A stretch of 64,000 nucleotides of DNA from Candidatus Kapaibacterium sp. GTDB taxonomy: Bacteria; Bacteroidota; Ignavibacteria; Kapaibacteriales; HRBIN21. Position 1 is the stretch's first letter, and each line of letters starts with the position of its first letter. Shown here piece by piece: positions 8,738-17,786 of this stretch. The notes beneath the pieces were generated by a model. The model was not told the DNA's origin and did not search any database. It saw nothing but the letters and a program-made list of their open reading frames with translations. The stretch is from assembly GCA_025059875.1 (NCBI GenBank), contig JANXCT010000002.1, forward strand, positions 23,910 to 87,909, read 5' to 3'. The position numbers were made by a program, and so were the translations under genes.

Positions 8738-10733
8738 CGTGCGGGCAGCACTGGCCCAGCCACCGACGTGTGAGCTGTCGGTGGTGATCGTCAGCCACAA
8801 TGTGGCTGAGTTCCTCCGCCAGTGCCTCCGCTCGCTCCGGCAGGCACTGGCAGGCATCGATGCGGAGGTGCTCGTGGTGGACAATGCCTCCGAAGACGAC
8901 ACTGTTACACGGTTGTCGGCGGAGTTTCCGGAGGTACATTGGATCGCGCTGCCAGCCAACATTGGGTTTGGGAAAGCCAACAACATCGGCATTGCTCAGG
9001 CACGGGGACGCTACATCCTGCTGCTGAATCCGGACACCTTGGTACACCCGAACGCCCTACGCACGCTGCTGGACTACATGGCGCACCATCCTGAAGTGGG
9101 CATAGCTGGTTGCCGAGTGCTGAATGCTGACGGCACCTTTCAGGAGACCTGTCGGCGTGGGTTCCCGACACCATGGGTATCGTTCACACGGCTCTTCGGC
9201 CTCGAGCGGCTGGCACCGCGGTCGCGCCTGTTTGCCCGCTATGCTCAACGGTTCCGGCCAGAGGATGAGGTAGGGTACGCAGAGGTGATTTCCGGTGCCT
9301 TCATGCTCTGCCGACGGGAGCTCCTGCAGGAGCTCGGCGGCTTTGATCCAGAGTACTTCCTCTACGGCGAGGACGTTGACCTCTGCTACCGGGCACACCG
9401 GGCAGGGTGGCGGATCGGGTACGTAGGAACCGCAACGGTGGTCCACTTCAAAGGGGAGAGTGCCCGGCGCACGACGACCGATGTCATCCATCACTTCTAC
9501 GATGCGATGCGCATCTTCGTGCGCCAGTACTACGGGCGCTCCCCGATCGCCCCGCTGCTCTACCTAGGGATTGGGCTTCGGAAGCTACTGGCCCGGGCCG
9601 TCCAGTTTCCGAATCTGTGGATGCTAGGGATTGCAGACCTCCTAGGAGCCCTTGGAGCGCTCATGGTGGCGACATGGCTACGGTTCGGCAGTCTCTTCGG
9701 GCTCCGACCGTATGCCTACCCGACGGTCTTCATCGTGGTGGGAGGACTCATCTTTGGGCTGATGCTGCTCTTCGGGGACTACTTGGAGCGGCGCGTCCGG
9801 CTATCCCGGGCTCTACTGGTGTATGCACTCGCCTTCTTTGCCCTAGCATCCCTGACCTACTTCTTCAAGGACTACGCCTTCAGCCGTTGGGTAGTGCTGG
9901 GAACGGCTGCGGGGACAGCTCTGTGGGGGATGGGGGTGCGATTGGCGGTGCAGCTTCGGCGCTGGTTGCGCCAGAGTATGGCGCCACGGCGGGTGGCCAT
10001 CTTGGGCACAGGGGAGGTTGCCCGCAAAGTTGCCGCAACACTATCGGAGGGAGTAGCAGGATTGCCAGGGGTGGTGGTTGTTGGCTTTGTGCAGTATGGG
10101 ATACGAGCAGAGGCTGATTCAGGATTACCTGTCTTAGGGGAGAGCTCGGAGCTGCCGGCAATTGTGGAGCGATGGCGGATTCAGGAGCTCGTAGCAGCGG
10201 AGCCTGATCTGCCTCCCGGAGAGTTGGTCAACATTGTAGAACGGCTGGCGCGGTGGCGCGTTCGGCTCTACATCGTGCACCATCCCGAGGAGCTCTATGT
10301 TCAGCGTTTCGTCGGGGAGCTCCTTGGCCAGGAGCCGATGTGGCAGAGGTACCCTCTCCTCCATCCTCGCCTGCGACTGCTGAAGCGCTGCGTGGATATT
10401 CTAGTGGCGTCGGGAGCCTTGCTGTTCGGGCTTGCTCTTGTATTTTTGAGGCCCCGGCGAAAGGATTTCCTACGCCGTTGGTGGAATGTGCTGCGTGGCT
10501 GGTGGAGTGTCGTTGGCCTCTACCCGCTGGAAGGGACAGCAGGGGAGGCAGGCTTCGGTAAGCCAGGCATTACCGGGTTAGCCCACCTCAGTGGGGGAGC
10601 CTCGCTGCCGAAGAACGTGCTCCAGCAACTCAACAACTACTACCTGCGCCACGCTTCTTTTGCACTGGACCTGGAGATCATGCTCAACTATCTCGTGCGG
10701 AGGTTTCGCCGTGAGACACGTGCTGGACTTTGA
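8709..10733 (+). CDS. GT2 glycosyltransferase fused to a degenerate polyprenyl sugar-phosphate transferase
   Basis: 674 residues in three parts. Residues about 18-270 are a rhamnosyltransferase-like GT2 ([38 protein letters not shown]). About 280-430 holds four or so membrane helices. About 435-674 is a CoA_binding_3-like domain ([17 protein letters not shown]) followed by a remnant sugar transferase domain. The remnant keeps the re-entrant helix ([20 protein letters not shown]), [29 protein letters not shown] and [14 protein letters not shown]. It has lost the KFRTM segment and the catalytic Asp-Glu motif that are present in the neighbour at 6524. The GT2 half is probably active and the transferase half probably not. 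The stop lies 23 bases inside accA. Confidence 0.8.
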   Translation: MSVATTPTVDVRAALAQPPTCELSVVIVSHNVAEFLRQCLRSLRQALAGIDAEVLVVDNASEDDTVTRLSAEFPEVHWIALPANIGFGKANNIGIAQARGRYILLLNPDTLVHPNALRTLLDYMAHHPEVGIAGCRVLNADGTFQETCRRGFPTPWVSFTRLFGLERLAPRSRLFARYAQRFRPEDEVGYAEVISGAFMLCRRELLQELGGFDPEYFLYGEDVDLCYRAHRAGWRIGYVGTATVVHFKGESARRTTTDVIHHFYDAMRIFVRQYYGRSPIAPLLYLGIGLRKLLARAVQFPNLWMLGIADLLGALGALMVATWLRFGSLFGLRPYAYPTVFIVVGGLIFGLMLLFGDYLERRVRLSRALLVYALAFFALASLTYFFKDYAFSRWVVLGTAAGTALWGMGVRLAVQLRRWLRQSMAPRRVAILGTGEVARKVAATLSEGVAGLPGVVVVGFVQYGIRAEADSGLPVLGESSELPAIVERWRIQELVAAEPDLPPGELVNIVERLARWRVRLYIVHHPEELYVQRFVGELLGQEPMWQRYPLLHPRLRLLKRCVDILVASGALLFGLALVFLRPRRKDFLRRWWNVLRGWWSVVGLYPLEGTAGEAGFGKPGITGLAHLSGGASLPKNVLQQLNNYYLRHASFALDLEIMLNYLVRRFRRETRAGL

Positions 10734-11661
10734 GAAGCCCATCGTGGAGCTAGAGCAGAAGATTGCCGAAATGCGGGCCCTGGCGGCCCAGCTGGACATT
10801 GCCGCTGAGGTGGAAGCACTGGAGCGGCAAGTTGAGCAACTCCGTCAGCAGATCTATGCGAACCTCACTCGGTGGCAACGGGTCCAGATCGCCCGCCATC
10901 CAGAACGGCCATACACGCTGGACTACATCCAGGCCATCTTTACCGACTTCGTGGAGCTCCATGGCGACCGTTGCGCTGGGGATGACCCCGCTATCGTCGG
11001 GGGACTGGCCCGGTTCGAAGGGACGCCGGTCGTTGTCGTCGGGCACCAGAAGGGGCGCACCACTCAAGAGAACCTCCGCCGTAACTTCGGTATGCCGAAT
11101 CCGGAGGGGTATCGCAAAGCACTGCGCCTCTTCCGTTTGGCGGAGAAGTTCCAGAGGCCGCTGATAACGTTCCTGGATACCCCAGGAGCCTTTCCTGGCA
11201 TTGAAGCGGAGGAGCGCGGACAAGCTGAGGCGATTGCCCGTAACCTATTCGAAATGGCGCGTCTCAGGACGCCAATCATTGTCGTTGTTATTGGTGAGGG
11301 GGGATCCGGCGGGGCACTTGGCATAGGGGTTGGGGACCGGATTCTGATGCTGCAGTATGCCTGGTATTCCGTCATTGCACCGGAGTCTTGTTCCAGCATC
11401 CTCTGGCGGAGCTGGGACTTCAAGGAGCAGGCCGCAGAGGAGCTGGAGCTGTGTGCGGAAGATCTTCTGCGGCATGGGGTCATAGACCGTGTTGTCCCTG
11501 AGCCTCCTGGGGGAGCTCACCGCAATCCAGCACAGATGTACGATATCCTCCGTGGAGTCTTGCGGGAAGAGCTCCAGAGTTTGAGCCAGGTCCCGATTGA
11601 GGAGCTTGTGCGGCAGCGTCAGGAGAAGTTCTTCCGTATGGGGGAGTGGCGAGAAGTCTGA
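10711..11661 (+). CDS. accA: Acetyl-CoA carboxylase carboxyltransferase subunit alpha
   Basis: 316 residues. With AccD it transfers CO2 from carboxybiotin to acetyl-CoA, the first step of fatty acid synthesis. Family motifs are [14 protein letters not shown] at the N terminus, [25 protein letters not shown], and the oxyanion-type [15 protein letters not shown]. The frame is open to 10591, but the GTG at 10711 is preceded by GGAGG with 7-base spacing and gives the standard N terminus. It overlaps the glycosyltransferase fusion by 23 bases, so a housekeeping gene is translationally tied to the polysaccharide operon. accD is not in the window. Confidence 0.93.
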   Translation: MRHVLDFEKPIVELEQKIAEMRALAAQLDIAAEVEALERQVEQLRQQIYANLTRWQRVQIARHPERPYTLDYIQAIFTDFVELHGDRCAGDDPAIVGGLARFEGTPVVVVGHQKGRTTQENLRRNFGMPNPEGYRKALRLFRLAEKFQRPLITFLDTPGAFPGIEAEERGQAEAIARNLFEMARLRTPIIVVVIGEGGSGGALGIGVGDRILMLQYAWYSVIAPESCSSILWRSWDFKEQAAEELELCAEDLLRHGVIDRVVPEPPGGAHRNPAQMYDILRGVLREELQSLSQVPIEELVRQRQEKFFRMGEWREV

Positions 11662-12267
11662 ATGATACAGCGGATTCGCCAGTGGTTATGGAGGACTAAG
11701 GCATGGATGGAGGCTGCTGCAGCACGTCCAGGAGCTTCGTGGACGTTGTTCGGTCTGGCGTTCTTAGAGGCTTCGGTGTTTCCGATTCCGCCTGATGTAA
11801 TGCTCATCCCAATGGTGCTGCTGCGCCGGGAGCGTGCCTTTGCAATTGCTGCCATCTGTACGCTCGGCTCTGTCCTCGGGGGGTTGTTTGGCTATGTCAT
11901 TGGGCACAGTTTCATGGATGTGGTCGGATGGCGGATCGTAGAGCTCTACAATGCCCACCAGTCATGGCAGCAGGTTTCAGAGCTGTACCGGGGAGAGGGA
12001 GGGGTGTGGTTTCTCTTGGCCGCGGCCTTCTCCCCGATACCCTACAAGATCGCGACGATTGCTGCAGGGGCTGTAGCCCTCCCGTTGGTTCCCTTCACCG
12101 TGGTATCGCTTGTCGGGAGGGCTGCTCGTTTCTTCGTCATTGCTGGGTTGCTGTGGGCCTTTGGGCCCGTTATGCAGCAGTGGATAGAACGATACTTTGA
12201 CCGCTTGGCGCTAGCCTTTGTTGTGCTCTTGGTGTTGGGCTTCATTGCCCTGCGTTGGGTTGTGTGA
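11662..12267 (+). CDS. YqaA-like DedA/VTT family membrane protein
   Basis: A 201-residue integral membrane protein. Family features are the ASVFPIPPDVMLIPMVL segment near the N terminus (re-entrant, proline-rich) and AAFSPIPYKIATIAAGA in the middle, with about five hydrophobic helices. DedA/YqaA proteins are linked to membrane lipid flipping and envelope homeostasis, but the substrate of this member is unknown. It starts directly after the accA stop with no gap, so co-transcription is likely. Confidence 0.8.
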   Translation: MIQRIRQWLWRTKAWMEAAAARPGASWTLFGLAFLEASVFPIPPDVMLIPMVLLRRERAFAIAAICTLGSVLGGLFGYVIGHSFMDVVGWRIVELYNAHQSWQQVSELYRGEGGVWFLLAAAFSPIPYKIATIAAGAVALPLVPFTVVSLVGRAARFFVIAGLLWAFGPVMQQWIERYFDRLALAFVVLLVLGFIALRWVV

Positions 12268-12308
12268 GGCTTGTGGTGGAAAGTTCCACGATCGATTGGG
12301 TGAGCGGC

Positions 12309-13358
12309 ATGACGACACAACCACCACGGAATGTCAGGGGAGAAGACGCTGGTGGCACTCGGGAAGGAGGGCGTCCGCAACGGTATTTCCGCCATCGGAA
12401 GAAGTTCCGGCGTGATGCTCGGCAACGGGAGGGTACGCTGTCTGCAGCTCGGGGGCTTTCGTCATCGTCCGGCTGGAAGCGAAGGGGAGATTTCCAAGCG
12501 CGACGGAAGCGAGCACTGCGCCGCCAGCGCACCCAAGCGCGCCGTCCGCGAGTCAAGAGGGCTCCGCCTGAACCGCATCCGATGAGCTTAGCACGCGCCC
12601 TCGGGCGGCTGAAGTATGCTTCCCGTGCCGTTGCCCTGCAGCTCATCCGAGAAGGCCGAGTCCAGGTCAATGGGGAGACGGTACTGGAACCCAACACGCA
12701 AGTGCGCATCCATCGCGACACCATTGTCGTGGACGGGATAGAGCTCATCTTCCCGCCGGTAGAGCAGTATACAGTGGTCTTCCATAAGCCGCGCCACGTC
12801 TCTGGCTCGAAAGAGCTGGGGATGCCGACGGTCTACGAGTACTTGCCGAAGCGGCGGGGAGGATACTTCCCATGTGGGCGGCTGACAAAGTTTGCCAGTG
12901 GGCTCGTTCTCTTCAGTTCTGACCCGGTCCACCGTAATCCCGAGCGCTCTCCTGTGAGCTTGGTGGAGAAGGAGTACCATGTCAAGGTCCATCGCCACGT
13001 CGAGAAGCGGGAGTTGGAACAGCTTACAGAAGAGCTACGACGGATGTCGCAGTACAATGTCCAAGCTCGTGTGGAGCTGTTGCAGGAAAACTCCCGCACT
13101 TGCTGGTTGCGGATCGTGGCCCGGCAGTTACCGCTGGCCTTCCTCCACCGGCTGCTAAAGGCTGCCAAGTTGGAGGTCCTCCATCTCCATCGTTACCGGC
13201 TAGGGTTCCTGACGACAGACTCACTTCCCGTTGGAGCTTGGCGGCGCCTGCGGGCTGAAGAATTGGCGAAGCTCGAGGAGGACGTGCCGAGGGTCTTGGA
13301 TACAGTAGAACAGAAAGCCCCGGCTTGGTATCAGCTCTACCGCTGGCTAGGTCGCTAA
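12309..13358 (+). CDS. RsuA/RluB-family pseudouridine synthase homologue lacking catalytic Asp
   Basis: About 349 residues: an Arg/Lys-rich disordered N terminus (about 1-80), an S4 RNA-binding domain (SLARALGRLKYASRAVALQL onward) and an RsuA-like fold. In active members the motif is GRLDxxTxGL. Here it is CGRLTKFASGLVLFSSD, with Thr at residue 193 in place of the catalytic Asp. The usual RYHQVRRM-type motif is also replaced (RQLPLAFLHRLLKAAK). It probably binds rRNA without making pseudouridine. The start is uncertain: the ATG at 12309 is chosen, and the frame stays open to 12255, overlapping the previous gene. Confidence 0.75.
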   Translation: MTTQPPRNVRGEDAGGTREGGRPQRYFRHRKKFRRDARQREGTLSAARGLSSSSGWKRRGDFQARRKRALRRQRTQARRPRVKRAPPEPHPMSLARALGRLKYASRAVALQLIREGRVQVNGETVLEPNTQVRIHRDTIVVDGIELIFPPVEQYTVVFHKPRHVSGSKELGMPTVYEYLPKRRGGYFPCGRLTKFASGLVLFSSDPVHRNPERSPVSLVEKEYHVKVHRHVEKRELEQLTEELRRMSQYNVQARVELLQENSRTCWLRIVARQLPLAFLHRLLKAAKLEVLHLHRYRLGFLTTDSLPVGAWRRLRAEELAKLEEDVPRVLDTVEQKAPAWYQLYRWLGR

Positions 13359-13370
13359 TGGGCTCGGCAC

Positions 13371-14723
13371 TTACGGCAAGAGTAGACGCCAACGCCGGCT
13401 AAGTCCTTGGGGGCTCTGGAGCTCAGCGAGATAGACTCCACGGGCGAGTCCAGAGAGGCTCAGTGTCGTTGGTCCCGCAGGTAGAAGGCAGTGGAGTGCG
13501 GTCTGGCCTGTTAGGGTTGTCAACCGTAGAGTCCCGCTCCAAGGGAGTACCAGATGCCATTCGCGAGCTTGCAGCCATACCGCTTCCAGCGTCTTGACGG
13601 CAGGAGAAGCGATCGAGAGTTCGGGTTCCCAGGCGTAAAGGCCTAGTTCTGTTGCGGCGTAGAGGGTTCCTGTGGGAGAGTACTTCAGCCGCCAGACACG
13701 GCGGAGGAGGGTGTCGCCGGGTAACCATGGGATGGCAGAGTCGTGTGCTAGCCACGTACGACTTCCGCTGCGCCATGTTCGGAGGATTCCGGAGCCTGGG
13801 ACGAGCGGGCGACCTAGGGTGTCGGGGTAGAGCGTAAAACCGCCAACGGTAACCTCCAACTCCGTCCCGCGCCAGAATGGTGCCACGGCCCATAGGCTGG
13901 TGTCCCGGAAAGCAATGAGTTGCCACGATCGGCCCCCATCCGTGGTGCTGTAGAGGCCTCCATTGGGCCGTCCACCGATTGTGGTGTCGAACAGAAAAGT
14001 GACGGCTAGGAACCCCAGCTGTGGCTGCTGTGGGACAAACACAATGTCCGGGATTTCCGACTCTTGCGGGTACCCTGGCAGCCAGAGATGTGCCAGCCGG
14101 CGCCACGTATGCCAGTCCTCAGAGACGAAGAGGGTGCCGTCACACCGTGCCAGCACCAAGTAGAGGCTGTCCCAGCGGACTGTGAGCGCACAGTTTGGGA
14201 TAGGCTCCGTCATTGGGGAGAGGGTATCCCACGTCTGTCCGCCGTCGGTCGAGCGGTACAGGCGTGGAGGTGTCCATCCAGGCCCGATGTACTCGGTCAG
14301 CACGATCGTGTCGGGGTGGAGGGGATGGGCGACGATAGAGGCTCCGCTCGGGAGGATAAAGGCATGCTCGGGCACCAGCACATCCTGCCAAGAGTTCCCG
14401 CCATCGCTACTGCGGACAAGCTTTCCAAATCCAGACCCCCCTACCAGGAGGACGGCGGTGTCTTGGGGGTGAATGAAGACGTCCAGAAACTGTGCTGCAC
14501 CTCCAGGGAAGTCGATGGTGAGCGTATCCCACGACTGCCCGCCATCATAGGAACGGTAGAGTCGGTGTCCCAATCCGCCAGCGTACACGGTTCTCGGGTT
14601 TAGGGGGTTGAGAGCAATCGTGAAGACGGGCGCATCTAACAGTCGGCTCCATCGTCCTTCTGGGGGCATTCCGTGGCCGGCGGTAGAAGCCAGTAGGCAT
14701 GCAAGGACTAGCGAGCGTCGCAT
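13371..14723 (-). CDS. Secreted BNR/sialidase-type repeat protein with Por-like C-terminal domain
   Basis: 450 residues with a short signal peptide (MRRSLVLACLLASTAGHG). At least four BNR-type motifs (YDGGQSWDTL, SDGGNSWQDV, TDGGQTWDTL, TTDGGRSWQLI) indicate a beta-propeller as in sialidase or photosystem-stability-factor folds. The last about 85 residues (LSGLARGVYLAELQSPQG then RRWRLLLP) look like a type IX secretion sorting domain. It is predicted to be exported to the surface, where it may bind glycans or partners; no catalytic residues are recognised. It is convergent with the RsuA-like gene (13 bases apart). Confidence 0.7.
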   Translation of the reverse strand: MRRSLVLACLLASTAGHGMPPEGRWSRLLDAPVFTIALNPLNPRTVYAGGLGHRLYRSYDGGQSWDTLTIDFPGGAAQFLDVFIHPQDTAVLLVGGSGFGKLVRSSDGGNSWQDVLVPEHAFILPSGASIVAHPLHPDTIVLTEYIGPGWTPPRLYRSTDGGQTWDTLSPMTEPIPNCALTVRWDSLYLVLARCDGTLFVSEDWHTWRRLAHLWLPGYPQESEIPDIVFVPQQPQLGFLAVTFLFDTTIGGRPNGGLYSTTDGGRSWQLIAFRDTSLWAVAPFWRGTELEVTVGGFTLYPDTLGRPLVPGSGILRTWRSGSRTWLAHDSAIPWLPGDTLLRRVWRLKYSPTGTLYAATELGLYAWEPELSIASPAVKTLEAVWLQAREWHLVLPWSGTLRLTTLTGQTALHCLLPAGPTTLSLSGLARGVYLAELQSPQGLSRRWRLLLP

Positions 14724-14752
14724 GCTGCCCGTTGGGTGGTACGAGCACTCTG

Positions 14753-14760
14753 CGAAAATA
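14753..14760 (-). promoter_or_regulatory. Putative -7 box, one mismatch (TATTTTCG, minus strand)
   Basis: One base differs from TAnnTTTG. It sits 29 bases before the ATG at 14723 of the BNR protein gene, in the 95-base divergent gap. Confidence 0.3.
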
Positions 14761-14799
14761 GGGCAGCTGGTGCTGTGAGGGATGGCGCCGCAACGGCGG

Positions 14800-14807
14800 T
14801 AATTTTG
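14800..14807 (+). promoter_or_regulatory. Putative -7 promoter box (TAATTTTG)
   Basis: An exact TAnnTTTG match only 11 bases before the ATG at 14819. If transcription starts about 7 bases downstream the mRNA would be almost leaderless. Confidence 0.4.
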
Positions 14808-14818
14808 CCTCGTGCTGC

Positions 14819-15982
14819 ATGCGAGTTGCCGTGCTGACGAATATTGCCAGCCCGTACCGGATTCCGCTCTTCAATGCCGTTGCCGAGCGGATTGAGGGTG
14901 AGCTCTATGTAATCTGTGCAGCAGAGACAGAGCCATGGCGACTGTGGCAACAGCAGGATCAGGAGTACCGCTTCCAGCTCTCAGTACTGCCAGGACTCCA
15001 CTGGGCATGGCAGCAGCGGGAGTGGTTCCCGCATCTGAATTGGGGGCTTGGGGGAATGCTGCGGCGCCTCCAGCCAGCAGTGCTGGTCATCGGTGGATAC
15101 GAGCAGCCCATCTACTGGAGAGGGCTCCTGTATGCGCGTCGGCATCGGATACCTGTTGTGCTGTGGTATGAGTCATGGCGTGGTAGTGCCCGTGCCCGGG
15201 GCGGCCCCATATTCGCTGTCAAGCGGTTCTTCGTGCGGCGAACAACTGTCGGCTTAGCATTAGGAACTCCTGCTGCAGCATGGCTTCGGGAGATTCACGG
15301 CGGGGACTACCCCGTTGTGGTCGGGCTCAACACGGTGGACATGGACTTCTTCCGACGGGAGGTGTTCTTAGCGCGTTCTGATGCTGAGTTCCAGGCTCGT
15401 CGTGCTCAGTATCCGCCACTACTGTTGCTCTATGTTGGGAGCTTCATCCCGCGGAAGAACGTCGCACTGCTCCTGAAGGCTCTCTGGGAGCTGGGGGCGC
15501 CTGACGTGGGGCTCCTCTTGGTCGGGACGGGGCCGCAAGAGGCAGAGCTGCGTCAGTTGTGCCGTTGGTATGGGCTGGAAGGTCGGGTCTTCTTTGAGGG
15601 CTTCCGGCAGCAGTGGGAGCTACCTTACTACTACGCGTTGGCAGATGCGCTCGTCCTGCCGTCGGTGTTGGAGGTGTGGGGATTGGTGGTCAACGAAGCT
15701 CTGGCTTCGGGACTCTTCGTTGTCGCCTCTGCAGCTGTTGGTGCCGCCTACGACCTCATCCAGCCGGGATGGAATGGACAGGTGTTCGAGCCTACGGACC
15801 TTCCGGGGCTGGTTCGTATCCTCCGATGGGTGCGAGAGCATCGAGAGGAATTGCAGGAGCGCCGATCTGCGGTGAGCGAGTGGGCCTGTCGAGAATTTGG
15901 GATTGAGCGAGCTGCTGACCGTTTCGTGGCAGCACTGCAGATGGCGTTGCAGTATCGGCGGACCATGGCGGAAAGCAATTGA
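14819..15982 (+). CDS. Family 4-type glycosyltransferase (GT-B fold)
   Basis: 387 residues beginning MRVAVLTNIASPYRIPLFNA, a typical GT4 N terminus. The C-terminal nucleotide-sugar domain has LLYVGSFIPRKNVALLLKAL, LLLVGTGPQEAELR, VFFEGF, and the donor-site ALVLPSVLEVWGLVVNEAL (E-x7-E type). It probably adds a sugar to a lipid-linked or surface glycan on the cytoplasmic side. Its last codons overlap the start region of the metal-binding lipoprotein gene, so it may be co-transcribed with the metal importer although functionally unrelated. Donor and acceptor are unknown. Confidence 0.85.
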   Translation: MRVAVLTNIASPYRIPLFNAVAERIEGELYVICAAETEPWRLWQQQDQEYRFQLSVLPGLHWAWQQREWFPHLNWGLGGMLRRLQPAVLVIGGYEQPIYWRGLLYARRHRIPVVLWYESWRGSARARGGPIFAVKRFFVRRTTVGLALGTPAAAWLREIHGGDYPVVVGLNTVDMDFFRREVFLARSDAEFQARRAQYPPLLLLYVGSFIPRKNVALLLKALWELGAPDVGLLLVGTGPQEAELRQLCRWYGLEGRVFFEGFRQQWELPYYYALADALVLPSVLEVWGLVVNEALASGLFVVASAAVGAAYDLIQPGWNGQVFEPTDLPGLVRILRWVREHREELQERRSAVSEWACREFGIERAADRFVAALQMALQYRRTMAESN

Positions 15983-16032
15983 GGGAGGTGAGCATTCGTT
16001 TCCGAACCGAAAGGGAACAGTCGCGGTGGCTG

Positions 16033-16992
16033 ATGGACGGAAGGAAGCGGCGTAGGGCTGTTAGGCGTCTAGGCCGTTCCTTGTGGATTGCGGCATTGTT
16101 GGGATTCGAGAGCGCTGTTCTCTGGGGCTGCTCGACAGAGCGAGTAGAGTCGGCAGAGGGTGTCGTGGTGACGACGAGCATTCTGGGGGATGCGGTCCGT
16201 GCCATCGTCCAGGCGGATGTCCCTGTCCGCGTGCTGATGGGACCAGGGGTAGACCCGCATCTGTACAAGCCCACGTTGGAGGATGTCCAGGCGCTACAGC
16301 GGGCGGCCTGCGTTGTTGCCCACGGCCTGCGGCTTGAGGGCAAGATGGAGGAGGTACTGCAGGAGGTTGCGCGACGGAAACCGGTTGTGTTTGCAGCGGA
16401 GTTGGCTCCAAAGGATTCGCTACGCCGCCTGGCTGAAGGTGTGTACGACCCACACCTGTGGCTGGACGTGCGGCTCTGGCGTGAAGTCGTGCTGCGGGTA
16501 GCCGATACGCTTGGGAAGCTCTTCCCGGAGCGGCGACAACGGTGGGAACAGCGGGCACTACAGTATGCGCAACGCCTGGATACCCTGGATCGGTGGGTCC
16601 GGGGCCAGATTGAGCGAATCCCACCGCAGTTTCGCCTGCTGGTGACGGTCCACGATGCCTTCAGCTACTTCGGACGGGCATATGGGTTGGAGACGTTGTC
16701 ACTCCAGGGGATCTCGACAGCGGCGGAGTTTGGGCTGCACGATATGGTGCGCGTGGCCGAAGTAGTGGTGCGTCGCCGCTTACCGGCCGTCTTTACGGAG
16801 AGTGCGCTGCCAGCCCGGTTGATGGAGAATGTCGTTGCCATTGCCCGGCAGCAGGGGTGGTCGGTGCGGATCGGTGGTGAGCTCTTCTCTGACGCCCTTG
16901 GCCCCTCGGGCAGTGGGGCTGAGACGTACGAGGGGATGGTCCGGAAGAACGTGGGTACGATAGTGGCAGGTCTGCTTGGAGCTGGGCTATGA
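16033..16992 (+). CDS. Metal ABC transporter substrate-binding lipoprotein (TroA/ZnuA/YtgA type)
   Basis: About 319 residues. A basic n-region (DGRKRRRAVRRLGRS) and hydrophobic stretch end in a lipobox-like VLWGC, so it should be lipid-anchored. The cluster A-I fold shows metal ligands in order: DPHLYKPTLEDV, ASH-like VVAHGLRLEG, DPHLWLDV, TVHDAFSYFGRAYGLE, and ELFSDALG. No His-rich loop is present, which argues against a ZnuA-type zinc specialist and for Mn/Fe/Zn. The start is ambiguous: TTG at 15979 (overlapping the previous stop), GTG at 15988 behind GGGAGG, or ATG at 16033, which gives the most normal signal peptide. First gene of a four-gene importer. Confidence 0.82.
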   Translation: MDGRKRRRAVRRLGRSLWIAALLGFESAVLWGCSTERVESAEGVVVTTSILGDAVRAIVQADVPVRVLMGPGVDPHLYKPTLEDVQALQRAACVVAHGLRLEGKMEEVLQEVARRKPVVFAAELAPKDSLRRLAEGVYDPHLWLDVRLWREVVLRVADTLGKLFPERRQRWEQRALQYAQRLDTLDRWVRGQIERIPPQFRLLVTVHDAFSYFGRAYGLETLSLQGISTAAEFGLHDMVRVAEVVVRRRLPAVFTESALPARLMENVVAIARQQGWSVRIGGELFSDALGPSGSGAETYEGMVRKNVGTIVAGLLGAGL

Positions 16993-17786
16993 ACGCCGTT
17001 GAGTGCTATGACGTTGCCGTTGAGTGCCGTGACGTCACGGTGCTCTATGGCCGACGGGTCGCGCTGTGGGGGATCACTGCTTCGATTCCGGCGGGGCGTC
17101 TTACTGCGGTGGTTGGCCCGAACGGGGCGGGGAAGTCAACGTTCCTGAAGGCCCTGGTTGGCTTGGTGCCGCTGCAGCGGGGTAGTGTTCGTGTCTTCGG
17201 GATGCTGCCGAAGCAGGCGCGTTCGGTCGTGAGCTATATGCCGCAGCGGGAGAGCGTGGACTGGGACTTCCCGCTAACGGTGCTGGATGTGGTGCTCATG
17301 GGGCGGTATGGCCAGCTTGGGCTCTTCCGGCGACCCACTCCGCGGGATTACGAGCGAGCATGGGAGGCTCTTAGGACCGTTGGGATGGAGGCCTACGCGC
17401 ATCGGCATTTGAGCGAGCTCTCCGGTGGGCAGCAGCAGCGCGTCTTCTTGGCCCGGGCCCTTGCGCAGGATGCCCAGCTCTACCTGATGGACGAGCCGTT
17501 TGCTGGAGTGGATGCTGCCACCGAAGAGCTCCTGCTGCAGAGCCTCCAAGAGCTGCGTGCCCAGGGTAAGACGGTGGTCGTCGTCCATCACGACCTCCAC
17601 GTCGTGGCCAGCTTCTTCGAGTGGATCATCCTGCTCAACCTACGCTTGGTTGCCGCTGGCTGGGTTACAGAGGTCCTCACGGACCGCTATCTCCGCGAGG
17701 CATACGGTGGGCGTGCGGAAATCCTCAGCGAAGTCGTCCAGCAGGTTGCCCACGCCCGAGAAGCGCTGCGGCATAAGGGGCGATGA
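16989..17786 (+). CDS. Metal ABC transporter ATP-binding protein (TroB/YtgB type)
   Basis: A 265-residue ABC ATPase: Walker A GPNGAGKST, Q-loop YMPQRESVDWDFPLTV, signature LSGGQQQRVFLARALAQD, Walker B LYLMDEPFAGVD, and H-loop VVHHDLH. The VDWDFPLTVxDVVLMGR segment is typical of Mn/Zn/Fe chelate importers. It overlaps the lipoprotein gene by ATGA and the permease gene by ATGA, so it is tightly coupled in one operon. Confidence 0.92.
   Translation: MNAVECYDVAVECRDVTVLYGRRVALWGITASIPAGRLTAVVGPNGAGKSTFLKALVGLVPLQRGSVRVFGMLPKQARSVVSYMPQRESVDWDFPLTVLDVVLMGRYGQLGLFRRPTPRDYERAWEALRTVGMEAYAHRHLSELSGGQQQRVFLARALAQDAQLYLMDEPFAGVDAATEELLLQSLQELRAQGKTVVVVHHDLHVVASFFEWIILLNLRLVAAGWVTEVLTDRYLREAYGGRAEILSEVVQQVAHAREALRHKGR

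Noticed and set aside
9407..10117. 236-codon open frame in another plus frame
   Set aside because: Out of frame inside the GT2 fusion gene, whose motifs and reading frame are continuous.
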